NCBI RefSeq assembly: GCF_000972845.2
Contig: NC_040032.1
Coordinates: forward strand, 16,840,871-16,904,870
Length of the DNA stretch: 64,000 bases
Direction: 5' to 3'
Source of the DNA: Larimichthys crocea
Taxonomy: Eukaryota; Chordata; Actinopteri; Sciaenidae
The position numbers and the translations under genes were made by a program. The notes below the pieces were generated by a model, which saw only the letters and a list, made by a program, of their open reading frames with translations, did no database searches and had not been told where the DNA came from. Positions 1 through 29,630 of the stretch are shown here, piece by piece; position 1 is the first letter of the stretch, and every line of letters begins with the position of its first letter.

Positions 1-589
1 AAGGAAAAACACATTATTTCAGCATCTGCATTAATCAGTCACGAAGAATATTTTCAGACAGGTTTACTCAAATTGTAATCCTTAAGATTTCCATAAACAA
101 AACCCCATTTTAAATACTACTGCATTTTTTCCTACAGTGCCCATTCAATGTATTTACATTCTGTAATTACCCCTCTATATATTAGTTTTCATCGTTAATG
201 GTGGAGTCAGAAATTGCCTTCCCCACACACACGAGGAAACGACACAGTGTGTAATCCAGCATCACAGCTATCTCATCAATATAAGCATCACTGTTCACAG
301 TCGAACCAGCGCTGCATTAAGTTACTGCTAATGCAAACTGAACATTTGCTAATAAATCAGAAATACTTTATTGATCCCCAGGGGGAAATAGGGTTAATTA
401 AATTTAATGCTTCACAATAAAGGTACTCAACTGCCGAAAGGCGAAGTGGTTTTTACCGTGATGCAGTTATAAAAGACGAGAGTTTCTGTCAACAGATTAA
501 ACTGTTTTTCTGACAAAAGCACAACCTAAACCTTAAGGATTACAACTTGAATGGTTACACACATTTATCTGATTAATAGTCAAAGTTAC
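1..589. other. nufip2 intron, no exon seen
   Basis: Downstream intronic sequence of nufip2 on the minus strand. No match to the expected NUFIP2 C-terminus was found. Around 361-392 there is a short piece resembling the fish 'tactttattgatcccc' dispersed-repeat motif; otherwise nothing is recognisable. Confidence 0.5.
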
Positions 590-3500
590 CTTTAGTGTGA
601 TAAGTGACAGCAGCTTTAATGTCAAAGGACCCCCAGCTACACCTTCTGCCAATGTCTTTAGAGTGGGCCTGTTCTTTAGATGAGCCAAACAACAAAGTGG
701 TTAGCTGGCCCTGTGCAGGCTTAGCACCGTTGTCTTTACTGGGGGCTGACGCAGCAGAACCTGCACCCTTGCCCTCAGCTTTCGTCTTTTCCTGGCCACA
801 TGGCTGCAGCTTGTTCTCCTCCTCGCTCGTCGCACAAGCAGGAGAACAAGCATTAGACACACTGCAAGGGGCACAAGTCCTTTTCTCGGGCTCTGGAGCC
901 AAAGTGCCAGGCTCTAAGAATGATGGGCTAACATCAAAGCACGGCTGGGCAGCCTTGGCTGCGACAGCCTGACACTCGCTTTGAGGTGTGACCACAGTAG
1001 TCTTGTCCTCTGCAGGCACCTGGCCACATCCTCCTTCTGGCCCCAAGTTGGGCTCATTGATGAAGGAAAGCCCCCACTGATTCTGGAAGATATCTCCCAA
1101 GGCTTTCTGATTTGTATGAGCAGCCGGCGGGTCAAGGTGGCGAGCACTAGGGAGCACAGGTTGCATATTTAAAGGGTAAATTAAAAGAGTACACTTTCTA
1201 AGCTCATATGCTTCTCCATCTACGGGACTAGTTGTAGAGCTACAGTTACTTTCCAAAGGAGATGCTACATTATCGCCACTTGGGATAGATGGGGCTGGTG
1301 GAATACTACTAGCAGCAGGAGCAAAGAAGGTACCCACTGGGCAGCCGTTTCCATTTCCAGAAACAGGACCATTAGTAAAGCTAGCTGAGGTGATAGTTTT
1401 CATAGCAGACATAGGGACCTGTGACAGTCTAACAGGAGGAGGCAGTGCTTCTCCTCCACCTTGAGCTACTTTGTTGAGGTTTTCTTTTACTTTACTTGCA
1501 TAACTGATCTTGGGAACAATTTTAGCACTGCTATTGTCCACAGGAAATACTGGAGGTGGCTTGAACAAAGTCCACGAGTCCTCTTTTGAAGGTGAGGAAA
1601 GCTTGGCTTTGTGCCTCTCCTCAGTCTTTTTACCAAAGGTGCCAACTGTTTTGCCATCAGAGTTTTTCCTCTGAGATTCGCTCGCCGAAGCATCTGACGC
1701 AACGGCCCGTCTTGTTGCTGACTGAGCTTCTGCTTTATGGGCGGCTCGAAAGCCGTCAAGTCTGGAAGTCACTCCCTTCTCAGCCGCCTCGACATTAAAA
1801 GCCCCATGCTCCTGTGTAGTGTTGCCCTGCTGCATGTCTTTCTCCTTTTCTCTAATCACATTATCAGTGTTCTTGGTGTTGTTACATCTGGCCTTGCGTT
1901 TTTTCGGAGTAGTATATCCACCTTCGGAGCCGCTGCCATCATTGTCCTTGCTCGAATAGCCATTTGTAATTAAGCCACAGTTTACAACGCCATTTTGAAA
2001 CAACACAGAGTCTTTCTTATCCAGAGGTTGGGCCTCATGATGATTCAAATCCAGGGCCTTTTCTTTGTCATTTTTAAGGTCCATATTCTTCTTATAGTCC
2101 AGTCCTTTGCTGCTCGCTTTTGGAACAGTCGTGTACAGCTTTTGTGTTGACTTCTGCTTCACATTTGTGTTACTCGTGTGTCTGTTACCATTGCTGTTGG
2201 GGGGATGCGACATACCAACAGTATCAGACAGATGTGGACTCTTCTCCCCGTCTTCCTCACTGATGTTTACTTTTTTATTGCCTGAAAAGGGAAACAAAAT
2301 CAGTTTATAATGAAATGACACAACACTTAAAACCATTCTCTTATACCAGGAAGAAAACTGCCAGAAAATTAAATGTATGCTATATATTAAATATTTGCTA
2401 TGATAAGATAAGAAACATTGCAGCCTAAAGTCACAAAATCTCATTCAAAATTATTTCAATTATCTAAATTTCATTAAACATTTATCATAAAAAGTATGTG
2501 TCTGCTAGCCACATGGGTTTAAAATGGTGTTTCCTATGCAAGCCATAATTATGCACCATGAAATTCACAATAATCCATGATAGTTTCTGATAAATTATCA
2601 CAGCAATCTATCCGATGAGAGCTAATATTGTCGTCCAGCAACGTTTAGGACATGGCATATCCATGGCATGGCAGATTTATGTTTATATTAACATGTATCA
2701 CTCAAAGATGAGCTTGGTTGCTCGCTGTATTTAACAAATTATCGGTCCTATTTCATAGTAAACAACTGTCAACTGCAGCTGATTCAATTCCTTTCTGAAT
2801 ATCTGATCTGACATCAGAGGCCAGTTGTTGCAGGGTGTCAAAGCAGCATTTATGAAATACATTTGGACTGGCAGTGAACCACAAATAGGTCTATGCACAG
2901 AAGCCTGGGAACTGCTGTGTCAACGTGGGAGAGGGTGGGGTGGGGGCTGGCTTCACGTTAAATGGAGCTGCTCGGTGCACAAGCTCCTGCACACAGCTAT
3001 ACATATATTCATAAAAGCTGCATGCAAAACATGAGGGTTAACAGCGAACCATATATCTCTCTCTCTCTCCATCTGTAAACATACATGTCTCATTAATGCA
3101 TGTTACTAACTAAACTTCTTCCCCCGGAGTTTCTGTGCTCTCTCTCGTCCGGCAGGTTCTCGTGGATCGTGGCTGCTGCATGACGTCCACTACACATATT
3201 ACCACTGTCATTATTGCTACCGTATCTCCATTTACAGTTTATAGTTAGTTGATGATTTGCTGCCAATGTGCATCTCTACTGTAATCGTTTTATCATTCAT
3301 TGTAATTGTACAATATGTCTGTGTTGATTTGTTTTGTACATGTGACATCTATTGCACATAGAAAGATCCCTCCTCTGTGGCTCTTCCACCTTTTTTTAAA
3401 CCTGTTAAAAAGGTTTTTTGTGGGTTTTCCTCACTTGAACCGAGGGTCTAAAAGGACAGAGGGTGTCACTCCCTGTACAGATTGTAAAGTAAAGCCCTCT

Positions 3501-4380
3501 GAGGCAAATGCACTTTGTGACTTTGGGCAAATAAAATCAGATTTCTTTTTAAAAAAAATCAAAGCAGTGTGGCTTCACGTTGGACTGGACAACATGCAAC
3601 AGGGCCTGTCAAGCAGCTAACGAAGCTAATGTCAACTTAGCCAGCCTAGTCTGGTTCGGGCACTAACACGCCCAAGTACATGGTTTAACCATGAGATAGT
3701 CCGCCTAAAAAACAGGCGACCAAAGTCGGGAAAAGACGACGACGACGACGACGACGTGTCAAGCTCAGTAAAATGAAGCAACTGTAGCATTAGCTCGCAG
3801 TGATAGTCTAACATGGCCGACAGGAAACGGCAGTTTAGAACATTCCAGTGGAGCCGGCTCGTTTTCCGCTAAAACTGGACACAACACATGCCGACACGGA
3901 CATAAAGCTGCTTTAGCTCGCTTGTTTTTGAAAACGGCACACGTAGTAGTAATAATAAATGCGTTAATATTGAAGAGGGATAAGGGGGGGGGGGGGTTTT
4001 TTCTTGTATTATTTAGCCACATTTGCTGAAGAAAAACGGCTGTTGAAGCCGGCGCTACAAGGTCAATCCCCGATATGTCAAACCAACTGTCACGCAACGT
4101 CAGCGCGTTTTATTTTATATACACACACACACACACACAACCCCTAAAAAAAACTATCGGCCTTTAAATCGAATCAGCCACACAGCAGCTTGATTAAAAC
4201 AAGCACACAGCAGTTTGAATTCATTAGCTCCAGCAGGCTAACTTCCTCCACCTCCCTCTCTCTATCACGGATGGAGTTAACGTTAGTTAGCTCGATGCTA
4301 AGCGGCTCGTTGACATTAGCTGAGTAAGGCTAGCGACCGTTAGCTCCACTTTTTTTTATTTATTTATTTTTATCCCCCTC

Positions 4381-4411
<31 letters not shown>

Positions 4412-4608
4412 CTCTCTCTCTCTCGGATGGCCCAACCTGTTTTCTTCGTCTGCGTTTCCTGATGCTGGCGCTGGTGGAAGTGGCTCTGATCATTTTTTAG
4501 ACAAGTTGTAGTAGAGTTTCTGTCCTCTCCTCCTCGGTGGTGGTGGTGGTGTTGGTGTTGGTGGTGGTATTGCCTGTCTTGTGCCCGATCTTTGGGCTGT
4601 TCCTCCAT
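590..4608 (-). CDS. nufip2: NUFIP2 (FMR1-interacting protein 2), 3' end cut by window
   Basis: RNA-binding partner of FMRP, known from mammals as an RNP and stress-granule component. Two coding exons are visible: 4437-4608 (172 bp, starting MEEQPKDRAQ) and 590-2281 (1692 bp). The donor at 4436-4435 and acceptor at 2283-2282 are canonical and the phase closes through a split Gly codon. Exon 1 encodes the His/Gln-rich N-terminus (HHQHQHHHHH) followed by QETQTKKTG, as in the human protein. Exon 2 carries the family's conserved blocks: GSGSEGGYTTPKKRKAR, KEDSWTLFKPPPVFPVD, PKISYASKVKENLNK, LGDIFQNQWGLSFINEP and WGSFDIKAAVTYHTK. A donor at 589-588 ends exon 2 in phase 1, so the C-terminal tail must lie left of the window; I could not find it in 1-589. 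About 621 residues are visible. An open stretch upstream of 2281 in the same frame is intron read-through. Confidence 0.95.
2282..4436. other. nufip2 intron 1
   Basis: Intron between the two visible nufip2 coding exons. It holds simple repeats: a TC run near 3055-3069, a CGA run near 3738-3752, a poly-G run at about 3984-3996, an AC run near 4122-4139 and a TTTC/TC tract at 4381-4424 that lies just inside the donor of exon 1. I see no other gene. Confidence 0.6.
4381..4424. repeat. (TTTC)n/(TC)n microsatellite next to a splice donor
   Basis: Uninterrupted TTTC units passing into TC units. On the minus strand this purine-rich tract begins about 11 bases inside intron 1 of nufip2, after the donor at 4436-4435. 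Confidence 0.9.
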
Positions 4609-4829
4609 TGAAGTAGTGTAGAGTGTCGGGACTTGTTCAACCCCCCCAATATGTGTGTTAGCTCACAGAAACAGTCCAATCACTACCAGAGTAAAACGGA
4701 AGCTATTTGAAGCCTCTGTAAACGTCAGCAGTAAACGTCTAAAAATGGCTCTGTTTGGGGTGGTCAGCGCCGCTAAAATCCCCTGGATAGTATTTGAGAG
4801 GTTGTGCAGCGACAATATTTTTGCACGAC

Positions 4830-4860
<31 letters not shown>

Positions 4861-5000
4861 GTTTTGCAGAAGTGTGACTCCACACTAAAATAACGCACAA
4901 GTCATATATATATTTAAAAAAAAAAAAAAAAAAAAAAATTCCAAAGAGAGGGGGGAAGCACGACGGGGTGGGGTTCAGAGGCATGAACTGAAATCATATG
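4609..5000 (-). promoter_or_regulatory. nufip2 5' UTR/promoter with facing poly-T and poly-A tracts
   Basis: Sequence immediately upstream of the nufip2 start codon on the minus strand. It contains a T run (about 4830-4855) and an A run (about 4916-4938) separated by roughly 60 bases. The transcription start is not visible directly. Confidence 0.45.
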
Positions 5001-8000
5001 ACCGGAGGCGCTGCCACGTCTCCAGCCAGTGTGGACACTTTGGAGGTGGAGAAGGTGGTGGAGGGGTCCCGAGGAGACCAAACCCACCCCCAACTCCCAA
5101 AAATGGAAAACTTATTGCAAATTTAAACACAGCTGCCCTCAAACATCCCTAATGCATTTAAAAAGTTTAGTTCTGGTTTGCAGACACAATGACTCATACT
5201 TGTTGAACACAGAGTTATACATGTCTGCACATATATATGCACATTGCTCTTATATATATATATAAGAGCAAACTCAAGATTTTTTAAATCTGGCTTTTAC
5301 TTGAACTGTATTCATACATTTTTCTGTTTAGATTATACATTATATGTAGCACTATTTATACAACATTATACATTAAAGAGACAATAGATAACTATTTCCA
5401 CAACAATCTGTTACACTACTTTTATTTATTTATTTATTCGGTTAGTTGTCTGTCTGTTTATATTTCTTAACCTTTATTTTTGGCTATCCATATATTTTAT
5501 TACACTTTACTTTTATTTAAGTATTTACACGTTTTAATTTGTTTTAAACATTTTAATGTTTTTCTTTTTCTTTTTTTTATTTATTATTTATTAGTTTTTA
5601 CCCTGCCTCCAGTGTTTCCTCACTGCAAGGTAATGATGACATGGCACTTACCCAGTTTGTGTTGTGCTTTTGTTTATAATTAGGTGGGGAGGGGTGGAGA
5701 ACTTTGTGTTACATTCTATTTGTATGAAAAGTGCTATACAAATAACTGATTGATTGAATATGTGAATCTGTGTATATGTATATAGATGTACAGGAGACAG
5801 ATAGAGAAGGAGGGGTAGGCATAAGTAAGTCTATACTTCTTCCTACTACTTTTTCAACATCTAAGATTTAATATGTAGAGATTAAGAGAACTTAACTGAG
5901 TTTGTGTGTGTACAGGTTTGACCTGTTTTCTTTTTTTTTCTTCATCGAATGAAAAAAAATATATAGCTATTGTTTTTTGCCAGAAGGAGCAAAAATTAAT
6001 ACATATAATTATGTATGTGCAGAAATCAGTAATGTTTAGCAGTATTTGCATACTTAAACTTTAAGCCCCGTTTTTATTTTTGCTCTCCTATTTTAGATCT
6101 CATCACAAATACCAACTTACACAATCAGGATCAGAATCAAGTTTATTGCCAGCTACTTCTTTTTGGTGCATAACAAACATTAAGTAAAAAAGAGAGAGAG
6201 ATAAAAAATAAAAAAGAAGCAGTACAGTTTGTGTAGGAATGTGCAAGACTTTGCCAGAAAATGTGCAAGAGTTCAGAGTATGCAGAATATATTAAACGTA
6301 CAAGATATTTAACAAAACGTAGTGAACCAAAGAATAAAAGGTAAAGACTGTGTGTTAATGTAATGCAGAGAATGAGGAGATAATGTAACATGTAGGTGAG
6401 AAGAAATAGTTTAAAACTTCTAAACTCCCCTTCAGCTTTCTACACCCAAAAAAACATGAGACATATATTTTTGGTACATATCTTTATTATTAATTATGTG
6501 TCATGTCTAATTCACATATACATAAATTGTACATTTATCCCCCACTCTCATACAGTCCCTCCAAAATTACTTAGCACAGCAACGCCCCAGTTCACAAGCA
6601 TTGTGCGATATCATATGACAGTAATAGTAATGACAATAATAATAATGACATAACAAAAAATAATAATAATAGTAGTACAGACAGCAAAACCTCTCCTTTG
6701 GCATTCAGCCATCGTTCCTTGGTCTAGGAAGCACCTTCCAGAATATATGAGATATTTTAGGTCCTCAATAATCAAGACATGGGGTCCATATATGATAAAA
6801 AAGTGCTTATTTAAGATTACTTTATTTATCCTCAGTGAAGTGTTTGGATGAAGCAGTGTCCAGACAAAGTCATTAGTCATTATCCTTTCAGCATCATTTA
6901 AACAAAATGCTGCCCCACAATTAAGATGTCTATCAAGGACCAGGCTCTGCATTATGTGTTTTTGTCCTCTGACCCTACTAAGTGAGTGAAACCACCCTCT
7001 AATTTAATGTGTGGATGTGGCTTAATTACATTGTCTGTGAAAAGTCAAACAAAGAGTAAATGCATACTAAATGGATAGATTAGAACAACTGGAGTGATAA
7101 CCATAGTTTAGAGCCTGGGGCAATTCAAAACCTCACACAAAAACGTACAAATATAAGAGCAATTATTATTAAATACAGACATTACACATTTAAATATTGT
7201 GCAACTAACTAATCATTTGTAGAAATTGGTAGTTTGTTTGCCAGTTAATAAACAGAAAGTGATCCTCATACTGTATAATCTTGTCTATGAGTCCATGTGG
7301 GGAAGTATGGCACAGTGTATCATGCTCACATGGGAAATCAAAGAGTGAACAGCACCCTCTTGTGGCTCGAGATACAAAGTCTTAAATATTGTATACATTT
7401 ATTATTTCACTGTCAAAACAAATGTGTTGTATGAATGAGTTTATGTCCCTGTCTTTGGGATAAATTCAGGTTAGATTCAAAGATTCATAGATGTGTGATT
7501 ATTGAAGACAAGATTAAACAAATCATGAGGACTTCCGTAAGATTGTGATGTCACAACTATACAGTCACTGACCTCGGGCATGACCCCAGCAGACACACCC
7601 AGGAGCACCCAGCCAGGTAGGCTGCAATCTGTTACCTGCTTGGCTGTACATCATTCAGAAAACAGCTAGTCATATTAAAAAGAGGCTTGTTAATGTTAAT
7701 GTTAATGTTCTTGCTATAGAGCTCCAGAAAGAAGAATAAGAGGAGATTTAAAACTACAACCCCAGGAAATAGAAACAAAATGTGATTATGTGCAAAACAT
7801 TCAAACCTCATATTTAACTGAAAATAGCACAAAGTCAAGTTATCAGATGTTGAAACTGAGAAATGTTATTGATTTTGGAAAATGATATGCCCATATTGAA
7901 TTTGATGCCAGCAACACGTTTAAAAAAAAAGAAGCCAGACAGGGTCAGTGTCTGTGAGATGAGTAGACTTTACCGTAATCTTTACAGTTCAATGTTTTCA

Positions 8001-10037
8001 CATTCTTGGCATCTCCTTTGTCGTATCTTTTTCCATTTTACATGGCATGCATTTTTTGGGGGAAATAGGGTTGTATATTTAGATGGTTTTTGGTACTTGG
8101 AACTACAAATATATCTTCTTATGGACAAAACCTCCAATAAAACACAGTAACAGTGTAAAATATGGGACCTTTAATGTAGAAAAATGATAAAGATAAAGAT
8201 ATATTTTGCATTTTTCAACATGAAATGACATTCCCTTTAACAACTACACAAATCTCACAGTCTTTTTTTAGATTTGTGCATTGATGTCTACAAACTCTAA
8301 CAGTTCAAAAGAGCTCATCTGCATTTCACACTGACTCACAGTGCTGATGTATTCAGCCCTGCTCCTCCCACTGTGCGTGCATGCGACAGCTATCTTTTTA
8401 AGTAAAATATTAATGTGACAGCTTCATTTTATGGCAAGATTTATTTTTAAAATGAGACGAGGTTTCGAAAGAGGGACGAGGAGAGTCTCCAGGCGTGTGC
8501 ACACAGGAATGGTAATCTAGCAATATGTTCAAAAACTCACACAGTGTGAGGCGCTGAGCGAGCCATGGGATCATTTCAAGAAGAACCAGTTATCGCAGTG
8601 GCATTGAGCACATTTACAACATGAAGGTTGAGCGAGGATTGAGAATAAGCTTGACTGAGAAAAATATTAGAGGAAAGACACATCTAGTAAAACTAGTTCA
8701 GTGTTGGTTATGTAGCGAAAACCATTGTTTAATATAATAACTTAAACTTAAAAAAACATCATTGCTGATTAAAAGTAATCCCTTAAGATCCTGGCACACC
8801 AATACTACATTTATAAAAATATATTTTCTCAGATGATCAAAATGAACACATCATACATAAAAAACTGTGATTCAGTATTTCAAATTTATTCTATATTGAT
8901 TTACAAAGACTTTCAGGGATACATATTGTCAGTCTGTAACTTAGTTAAACATCAATACATGACCACTGTGCAGACCTCAGGGAAAGAAATATGTTCTGAT
9001 AACTGAATAAAACCTTTTAATTGAATATATTTAAAGTCTGTGTAAAGGCAATTCTGAGATTTCTTTCAAAACACATTAAATATGTTGGAAAAAAGTTGCT
9101 GTCAATATATTTTTAATCATTCAAAATTTGGCTGGGTGGTTAATAACACTTACACGGATTTTAAGATTTTATCTTGATTCATTTTGATGTGAATAGAAAG
9201 CATTTGCTCGCCACAGTTTGTTAGCATTTTAAAATAACATATTTGTACTTTTTATTTACATGCTATTCTTGTTGAAGGACTGAATATTGATCATATAAAT
9301 CTCTAAAGATTTTAACTAATGAGTGAGATTATTGAGGAAAAAATAATTTTAAAAAATAATAAAAAAAGATATAAAAAAGAGAAAAGAAAAGAAAGAAAAG
9401 ATATACTATATTTGGCTATGCTGTGTCCCATGCCACATAAATATACAGTGATATCTAAAAATCTTGTTTCCTTCACCTCGTTAGGCATTAATTTAAGTTT
9501 GAAACACATTTAGAAAACAGTCTCAAAGTGTAATTGAACAGATAAATATTACGTTAGATAAATAAATAGCATTAGATCCTAAAGTTCTGCAGCCTACAAA
9601 GAAACTTTTCCATGTCTGTAAAGCTGTAGGTGACACGTAGGTAGCAGAGCTGCTACTGTTTCAGCGTTCCTGCTTGTTGTGACTTTTTTCTCTGTGATAT
9701 GAAACCTGTTGGCACCAGAAAAATTAGTGCAAAATAAAAATGCAATGTGCAGTACAATATATGTGAAGCCACAGAAGCTGCAGAGTTGATACTGATATAA
9801 ATGCTGAATGTACACATACATGTATACTGACGTGTAATGCATAAAGCATCAGTGAACTTCTCTGGAAGTATTAAAAATGTAAAAGAAAACCGATGGACTC
9901 CCAATGTCACTGGACATGCAGTCACAACGCATCTTGCATGGCTTAGCTGAGGACTCTCAGCCTGTAAATGTTTCAGTGAAGGCAGCAGAATTAAAGGTAT
10001 TCAGTGTCTTTTTTACGGTCCCCAGTGGTTGGTGTCG
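5001..10037. other. Intergenic region between nufip2 and the glycine receptor gene
   Basis: No coding gene recognised; open frames here are short and low in complexity. Content: a TA run near 5250-5266, a dispersed-repeat fragment near 6120-6260, a small GTTAAT repeat near 7692-7709, and a less AT-rich stretch at about 8290-8650 that I cannot assign. The end nearest 10037 should hold the 3' UTR of the minus-strand glycine receptor gene. A TTTATT (AATAAA on the minus strand) near 9252 is one possible polyadenylation signal. Confidence 0.5.
6120..6260. repeat. Dispersed fish repeat fragment
   Basis: Begins with a 'cagaatcaagtttattgcca' type motif and ends with 'gtgcaaga' repeats. Both are familiar from widely dispersed teleost repeats. 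Family not assigned. Confidence 0.4.
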
Positions 10038-16495
<6,458 letters not shown>

Positions 16496-18037
16496 ACTTG
16501 TAGAAATAATAAATGTAAGACCGATGGAGGGAAAAAAAATGAAAAGCAGAGATGCTGAAAACTTGTTGTTGCTCTTCCAAACAGCTTCTGTCTTCTGGAC
16601 TCAGTTAAGCATCCCTCCCTCTCTTCAGGTGTAAAATACAGAAAGCTGCAGCTGCTGCTGTATAATTCAAAATCCTGGGGAAGTTTTCTTTTTTTTCCCC
16701 CCCTCCTGCTGCTGTCCCGTGTTTGTGTGGCTGACTTCAAGCTTTTTTTTATGGCCATATGCATGTTGAAGGAATTACCGCAAGAATATTTAAAGAGACA
16801 GGAGTGTGTGTGTTTTTTTTCTAACCCCCCTCATAGCAGAGCAGCCGGCGTTTGCTTATCATGACAGCTTCAGATTAGCAGAAATATGTGTTTATTAAAA
16901 CAAAAATTGTGTGATTATTAACCCAAATCCACATACTTAAAAGAAGCCAATAAATATTATGTTTTTTTCATATTGTGGTGATAAATCGTGACAAAAATAA
17001 CAAAGCAGAACAGTTTACAGCTTCCTAAAGTGTAAATGTGTCTACAGATCTGATTATTTAAATCAACGCTGGATTATCTACAATTAGAAGAACATAATAT
17101 GTGAATCACAGCAAAGGGGAAATAGAATGAAGGCATCAAGCTCCAATTAAATCAAGTGCAACATCTCTTTGAGTGTCAGTACACATCCAGAGGTTGTTTA
17201 TCTTCAGTGAAGAGAAATTTCTGGTCTAATTATTTCATCTTCAAATGGCCAAACTCAAACATAAATATGGAAAGCAACTCATGTTTATTCCTCCATACAG
17301 AGTAGGAGGCAGTTCAGCCATTTACTCATGTAAAATTAATGTCAAAGAAAGCGTTAAGGCAGCACGTGTTTGCTTCACACTTCGCTCCGAAGCCCTCAGT
17401 GTCAAACTGGATATGAAATGTGTGAGAACATAAAACATGAGTGCAATCTTAATAACAAGCAGGAAAACCAACATATCTGCATGCTTTCACATGTTTTACC
17501 TCCGGACAAGATAAGTAGGCCAAGCTTCATTTTAATGTTTTTGATGGAGGCTCTAATTAATTAGATCGTACGTCCGCACAAGATGTACCTATCAGGTGAT
17601 CTTTGTGCACGCCTGTTTGTTCCCATTTAAACTAACCTTTCACATCAGGACAGTTCCAACACGTATGACTGAGTGAATTTACCAAGCAAGTACACATTGA
17701 GAAAAATGCTCCAGGACAGATGAGTTCAACCACACAGATTTTAACGACCATCCCGGCTCCGAATGCAGGTCAACTCATCTGTCGTGGGTGTTGTTATCCA
17801 AACTGAAAATAATAGGATGACTCCAATTTAAAAATAGCTTTTATTGCAGCTTCTCTTGCGACAAGCTGCTCTGATCACACACAGAAAAAAACAAAACAAT
17901 AATCCATGCCCAACATTTTCAGCCTGGTGGGGAAAAGCAGACAGACAATCACATCTTGATCAAGACTTTAAAAAAAGAAAAGAAACATGAGTGTAAAGTT
18001 TGGTGGATAGTGGTTGACCATAATTTTTTCCTAAATA

Positions 18038-18069
<32 letters not shown>

Positions 18070-18216
18070 TGCAGCGGATAGAAATTCCAAATACGAAAAT
18101 ATTTCGGCGACGTGACAACATTTACATAAATTCTCCCGTTTTGCATGTATGATCAGTGATCAGAGTGTGACGATGTCAAAATTCAGTCTTATCACGAAGC
18201 GTAACTCCCCTCCGTC
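16496..18216. other. Glycine receptor 5' region and aifm1 3' UTR
   Basis: Upstream of the glycine receptor start (16495) lies its presumed 5' UTR and promoter, with a pyrimidine/purine-rich patch near 16680-16700. From the other side, about 17820-18216 is the aifm1 3' UTR. An AATAAA on the minus strand at 17840-17845 is a good polyadenylation signal. A poly-A run sits at 18039-18066. No additional gene seen. Confidence 0.5.
17840..17845 (-). terminator. Candidate aifm1 polyadenylation signal (AATAAA)
   Basis: TTTATT on the plus strand, about 370 bases past the aifm1 stop codon. Position and hexamer fit; the cleavage site itself is not visible. Confidence 0.5.
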
Positions 18217-28389
<10,173 letters not shown>

Positions 28390-28700
28390 TGTGGCTCAGC
28401 TCCGCCGTTAACGGTTTCCCAACCCGGTTAACTAGCCGACTTGTCGGACAGGAAGACTCGCTAGTTAACTAGTTACAAACCAAGTCAACCTACTGACAGC
28501 TAGCAGACAGCGGGCAGCACTGAGACACACGCCAAGGCCAGAGACAGGTCATACGTTTCAGGAGGATCATGGGTACATTTTAGAGACTCTTTGAAGGCGG
28601 GAGATTGGCCGCCGGCAGGAAACTGTAAAACGGCTTTGGAGCCAAGATGGCGGCCGTTAAATCAGCGCTTAATGTCAGTTCTGTGACGTTTTAAACGACT
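28390..28700 (-). promoter_or_regulatory. aifm1 5' UTR/promoter with a YY1-like motif
   Basis: CG-richer sequence upstream of the aifm1 start. It includes AAGATGGCGGC at 28644-28654, which matches the YY1 core found in many housekeeping promoters. The ATG inside the motif opens only a 15-codon frame on the plus strand and is not treated as a gene. Confidence 0.5.
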
Positions 28701-29617
28701 AAAACGTTGTTGTTGTGTTGTTATTTCTGTTACAGCATTTTGATATCCAAATATACGTATTTAAATGTAACCTTTATTTTAGATTTAAGCCGTGTTAATG
28801 CTGTTTCACGACGTCGCAGCTGTGTTTAAACTCTTTCCTTCAAGACTCTTTGGTAACTGCCGTTAAGCCTGGGTGTTTCGGTTTAACGAGCGACCGTGTT
28901 AACTGGCGACCGAACGCGGGTGCGTGGTTGTCGTAGTTACGAAGAGAATACGTAGCTGTCAAACAAGACAGGAATCAAACAAATACGTCTTTGTTCATAT
29001 GTAATGCTAATAAAAATAAATAAATAAACAAATTGAAGTGAAGCGATGACAGATACGTATCTTCCTGTTTTTAACAACTGTCGTAACCACGAGATTCAGT
29101 TGTCCGTCGCCAGTCAACAGGGTCGCTCGTTGAACCGTAACACCGGTTCTTGTTCTTGAGATTTGTACGGATTTAAATGAGGCCACTGCTGCCCTCAACA
29201 GTTTACTTAACACAAAGTGAAAAGTTTCCCAGTTGTTGTGACAAGAATAAAATAACATGAAAGGCAACAGAAGAATCGTCCATAATAACAGAGGTGAGAA
29301 GATTGTGTAAATAAAGTATGACATACAAAACACATGACGACATAATAATATTAATAATGCACGGATATATAGATCCAAGAACACACGAGGTGAAACTAGA
29401 ACCAAAACAAAATATTTCAAATTATTTACAACATGCATTAAAACTAAATGAAGACATTATTAATATAATGCACTGTAATGTTATGTAAATGTAGGCTCGT
29501 GCATGCGGGTGTGTCGTGAATTATACAAATCTTTATTTGGTTTTCACTGAGTCATGGTTTCTGAATATGAAATTTGCCTAGTGATAACAGATAACATCAT
29601 AAACTAGATACTTGTGT

Positions 29618-29630
29618 CGCCCTCTGGTGG
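29618..29630. promoter_or_regulatory. CTCF-like motif (CGCCCTCTGGTGG)
   Basis: Close match to the CTCF core CGCCCYCTRGTGG, placed between two divergent genes. A weaker version (CGCCCTCTTGTGG) lies at 22662-22674 inside aifm1. Motif only; occupancy unknown. Confidence 0.35.

Noticed and set aside
604..972. 122-codon plus-strand frame opposite nufip2
   Set aside because: Antisense shadow of the long nufip2 exon 2.
573..2444. Full 623-codon frame taken as the complete nufip2 protein
   Set aside because: Both ends are intron sequence. The true exon runs 590-2281 with an acceptor and donor in the right phase.
28647..28694. 15-codon frame starting MAAVKSALNV upstream of aifm1
   Set aside because: The ATG lies inside a YY1-like promoter motif and the frame stops at once. 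No downstream exon was found.
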